NCBI RefSeq assembly: GCF_050753345.1
Contig: NZ_JBLZFX010000008.1
Location: 1-64,000 of the forward strand
Direction of reading: 5' to 3'
DNA length: 64,000 nt
Origin: Alkalinema pantanalense
GTDB lineage: Bacteria; Cyanobacteriota; Cyanobacteriia; Leptolyngbyales; Leptolyngbyaceae
This document shows, piece after piece, positions 62,608 through 64,000 of this stretch. Every line of letters starts with the position of its first letter. Positions within the stretch are counted from its first letter, which is position 1. Position numbers and translations under genes: made by a program. A model generated the notes under the pieces. The model had not been told where the DNA came from and searched no databases. It saw nothing but the letters and a program-made list of their open reading frames with translations.

Positions 62608-63714
62608 ATGAACAACTCAATTTCTGGCAGTTTAGCCGGCCTGTTAATTTTTTCAACAGTTGTCGGTGTCGCTGCAAAACCTCAAGCTGGTATGGCTCAA
62701 CCTAAAAGTGTGAGCCTTGAAGCAAAGCTAGCAAAAGTGGCTGAACCTTCTCCAGCATCCATTCCCCAACCTGCTCAAGAAGCAGTTAAAGTTGGAGAAC
62801 AACAAACCCCAAGCCGCAAGGCAACTCGTGACGAATCCGTTGCGAAGATCTACTCCCACGAACTTGCTGGAAAACAAGCTGCGACGCTGTACGTCCGCAA
62901 TATTCCAGTTCTAACTTTCGTAGGTTCCCAACCCACAGAAGCCGATGGCGTCAAGATGGGTGCAGTGCAGGTTGAGGAACTTAGCCCCGGCGAAAAGACA
63001 AAAGCTGTTTCGACCAATGCAAGAGGGCTTGCAGACAGCGCATCTACAGAAGTTTCTGAACAATCGAATCCCAGCGATCCTCTAAATCGAGCCAGTGCGA
63101 TCGCAGCTCAGATTAATTCGCTCTACCAGCAGGGGATTGCAGCGGACAAGATTTCCGTCAAATGGAAAGCCGCTAAAGAAGGTGCGAATGCGGCGACCCA
63201 ATCGGAAGACGGTAAGTTCATTGTCACCGCTGACAAAATTGAACTCGTTGCTCTTGATCCCCAGACCATTTCCCCCGATAGCCAGCGCGACAAGGAGCAG
63301 GATGCCTTGCAAGTCGCTAACCGTCTACGCCGACTGTTTGGAGAAGCGACTCCCATTAGTCAGGTAGAAGGCAAGCCCAATCGCCCATCGGGAGTGCAAC
63401 TGGCCTTTGGTAATGTAGTTGGAACGATTCAAGGCTGGGCTTCCTGGTATGGCCCTGGCTTCGATGGCAATTACACGGCTAGTGGTGAGATTTTTAATCA
63501 AGAAGCCATGACTGCTGCCCATCCCTCGTTGCCCATGGGAACCCGTGTGCGTGTGACGAACCAAGATACCGGTCGATCGGTGGTTGTTCGTATTAACGAT
63601 CGTGGCCCTTACCACGGTGGACGTATCCTCGATCTTTCAGCGGGTGCTGCTCGACTGATTGGGGTTATGGATTCTGGCGTTGCTCCGGTTCGGTTGGAAA
63701 TTTTAGGTCGCTAA
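62608..63714 (+). CDS. rlpA: RlpA-type double-psi beta-barrel protein
   Basis: The ATG at 62608 (MNNSISGSLAGLLIFSTVVG) gives an export signal; an upstream frame start at 62527 is less likely. The 368-residue protein has a Glu/Lys-rich middle and a C-terminal DPBB domain (about 275-365): QGWASWYGPGFDGNYTASGE, AAHPSLPMGTRVRVTNQDTG, VVVRINDRGPYHGGRILDLS. RlpA proteins are septal lytic transglycosylases acting on bare glycan strands, or related cell-wall proteins. The catalytic region (GE, then D in NDRGP) is intact. It is a single gene with a terminator at 63956-63982. Confidence 0.9.
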   Translation: MNNSISGSLAGLLIFSTVVGVAAKPQAGMAQPKSVSLEAKLAKVAEPSPASIPQPAQEAVKVGEQQTPSRKATRDESVAKIYSHELAGKQAATLYVRNIPVLTFVGSQPTEADGVKMGAVQVEELSPGEKTKAVSTNARGLADSASTEVSEQSNPSDPLNRASAIAAQINSLYQQGIAADKISVKWKAAKEGANAATQSEDGKFIVTADKIELVALDPQTISPDSQRDKEQDALQVANRLRRLFGEATPISQVEGKPNRPSGVQLAFGNVVGTIQGWASWYGPGFDGNYTASGEIFNQEAMTAAHPSLPMGTRVRVTNQDTGRSVVVRINDRGPYHGGRILDLSAGAARLIGVMDSGVAPVRLEILGR

Positions 63715-64000
63715 TCTAACACTGAGATTGTCCACTGAGCAAATCTAGCCGAGCTTGGATTTACTCCACTGCGATTTCCCGAGTCATCATGTAATCCATC
63801 TACTAAAAATTGAATACTGCTGAACTAAATAAGCCTTAACTAAATAAGTCTCAATCTACTAAATTGCTTACGATCGACAACTGAATCATTCACAACTGAA
63901 TAAATAGGGTTCGCTGATTTTGACGAATCCAATTAACCTTTTCGTGGGATTTTTAGGGGTACCGGCTTCGGTATCCCTTTTTGATTAGCTCTTTTTGACT
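63715..64000. other. Downstream region of rlpA
   Basis: No gene is seen. ACTAAATAAG-type short repeats occur around 63820-63860, and the terminator is at 63956-63982. Confidence 0.45.
63956..63982 (+). terminator. Rho-independent terminator after rlpA
   Basis: GGGGTACCG (63956-63964) and CGGTATCCC (63969-63977) form a 9-bp stem (one G-U pair) with a GCTT loop, followed by TTTTT. It lies about 240 bp after the rlpA stop. Confidence 0.85.

Noticed and set aside
1..64000. tRNA, rRNA or tmRNA genes
   Set aside because: No cloverleaf with a T-arm consensus or rRNA-like conserved stretch was recognised on reading; a covariance-model scan would be needed to exclude them fully.

Overview
The window is from a cyanobacterial chromosome. 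It carries psbA, a phycobilisome linker with a membrane tail (cpcL type), Mg-protoporphyrin cyclase (acsF), heme oxygenase, acyl-lipid desaturase and cyanobacteria-restricted families (DUF1517, DUF2358, DUF3082, DUF4912). It is very rich in the HIP1 octamer GCGATCGC and its CGATCG core, and in short intergenic tandem repeats. No rRNA, tRNA or CRISPR array was seen. The genus cannot be fixed from this sequence alone.

Layout: (1) 1-5000: a secreted glycine-rich collagen-like protein and a FecR / CHASE2-adenylate cyclase pair. (2) 5000-10900: an accessory island with HepT/MntA and MazEF-type toxin-antitoxin pairs, a membrane TIR protein with an extracytoplasmic sensor, a Uma2 nuclease, decayed Rpn-type fragments, a pseudogene and a perfect 19-bp inverted repeat. 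(3) 10960-15600: sulfide:quinone oxidoreductase, a pentapeptide-repeat protein and a membrane-protein gene broken by two compensating frameshifts. (4) 16000-22430: acsF divergent from heme oxygenase and hemN, then a variant psbA with all three D1' (microaerobic) signature residues, then a delta-9 desaturase. (5) 22400-36500: M50-CBS protease, trpF, an ArsA/Get3-like ATPase with HSP20-like tail, Nudix, an ABC-type binding protein, DUF4912, an MlaE permease, a YiaA/B protein with a possible -1 frameshift, and a CNNM/CBS transporter. (6) 36500-44900: a beta-helix/SPOR protein, a decayed xisH with intact xisI, thiE, cpcL, thiS, DUF1517, a TPR protein and a HAD phosphatase. (7) 45200-57940: a secreted DUF6345-like protein, a DAACS symporter, an RTX protein with internal duplication, and an RND efflux operon divergent from a PadR regulator. 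(8) 58000-64000: an Rpn pseudogene, the purM-rsmA-ispE-DUF3082 cluster and an RlpA-type protein.

The most coherent biology is the low-oxygen photosynthesis block. An O2-sparing tetrapyrrole set (acsF, ho, hemN) sits beside D1', with sulfide:quinone oxidoreductase 4 kb upstream and a CpcL linker 20 kb downstream. Together they fit a cyanobacterium equipped for microoxic, possibly sulfidic, conditions. A near-perfect 24-bp palindrome lies just upstream of heme oxygenase and is a candidate operator. The most unusual single protein is the TIR-TM-Cache-like-TM protein, whose usual TIR glutamate position appears to be serine.
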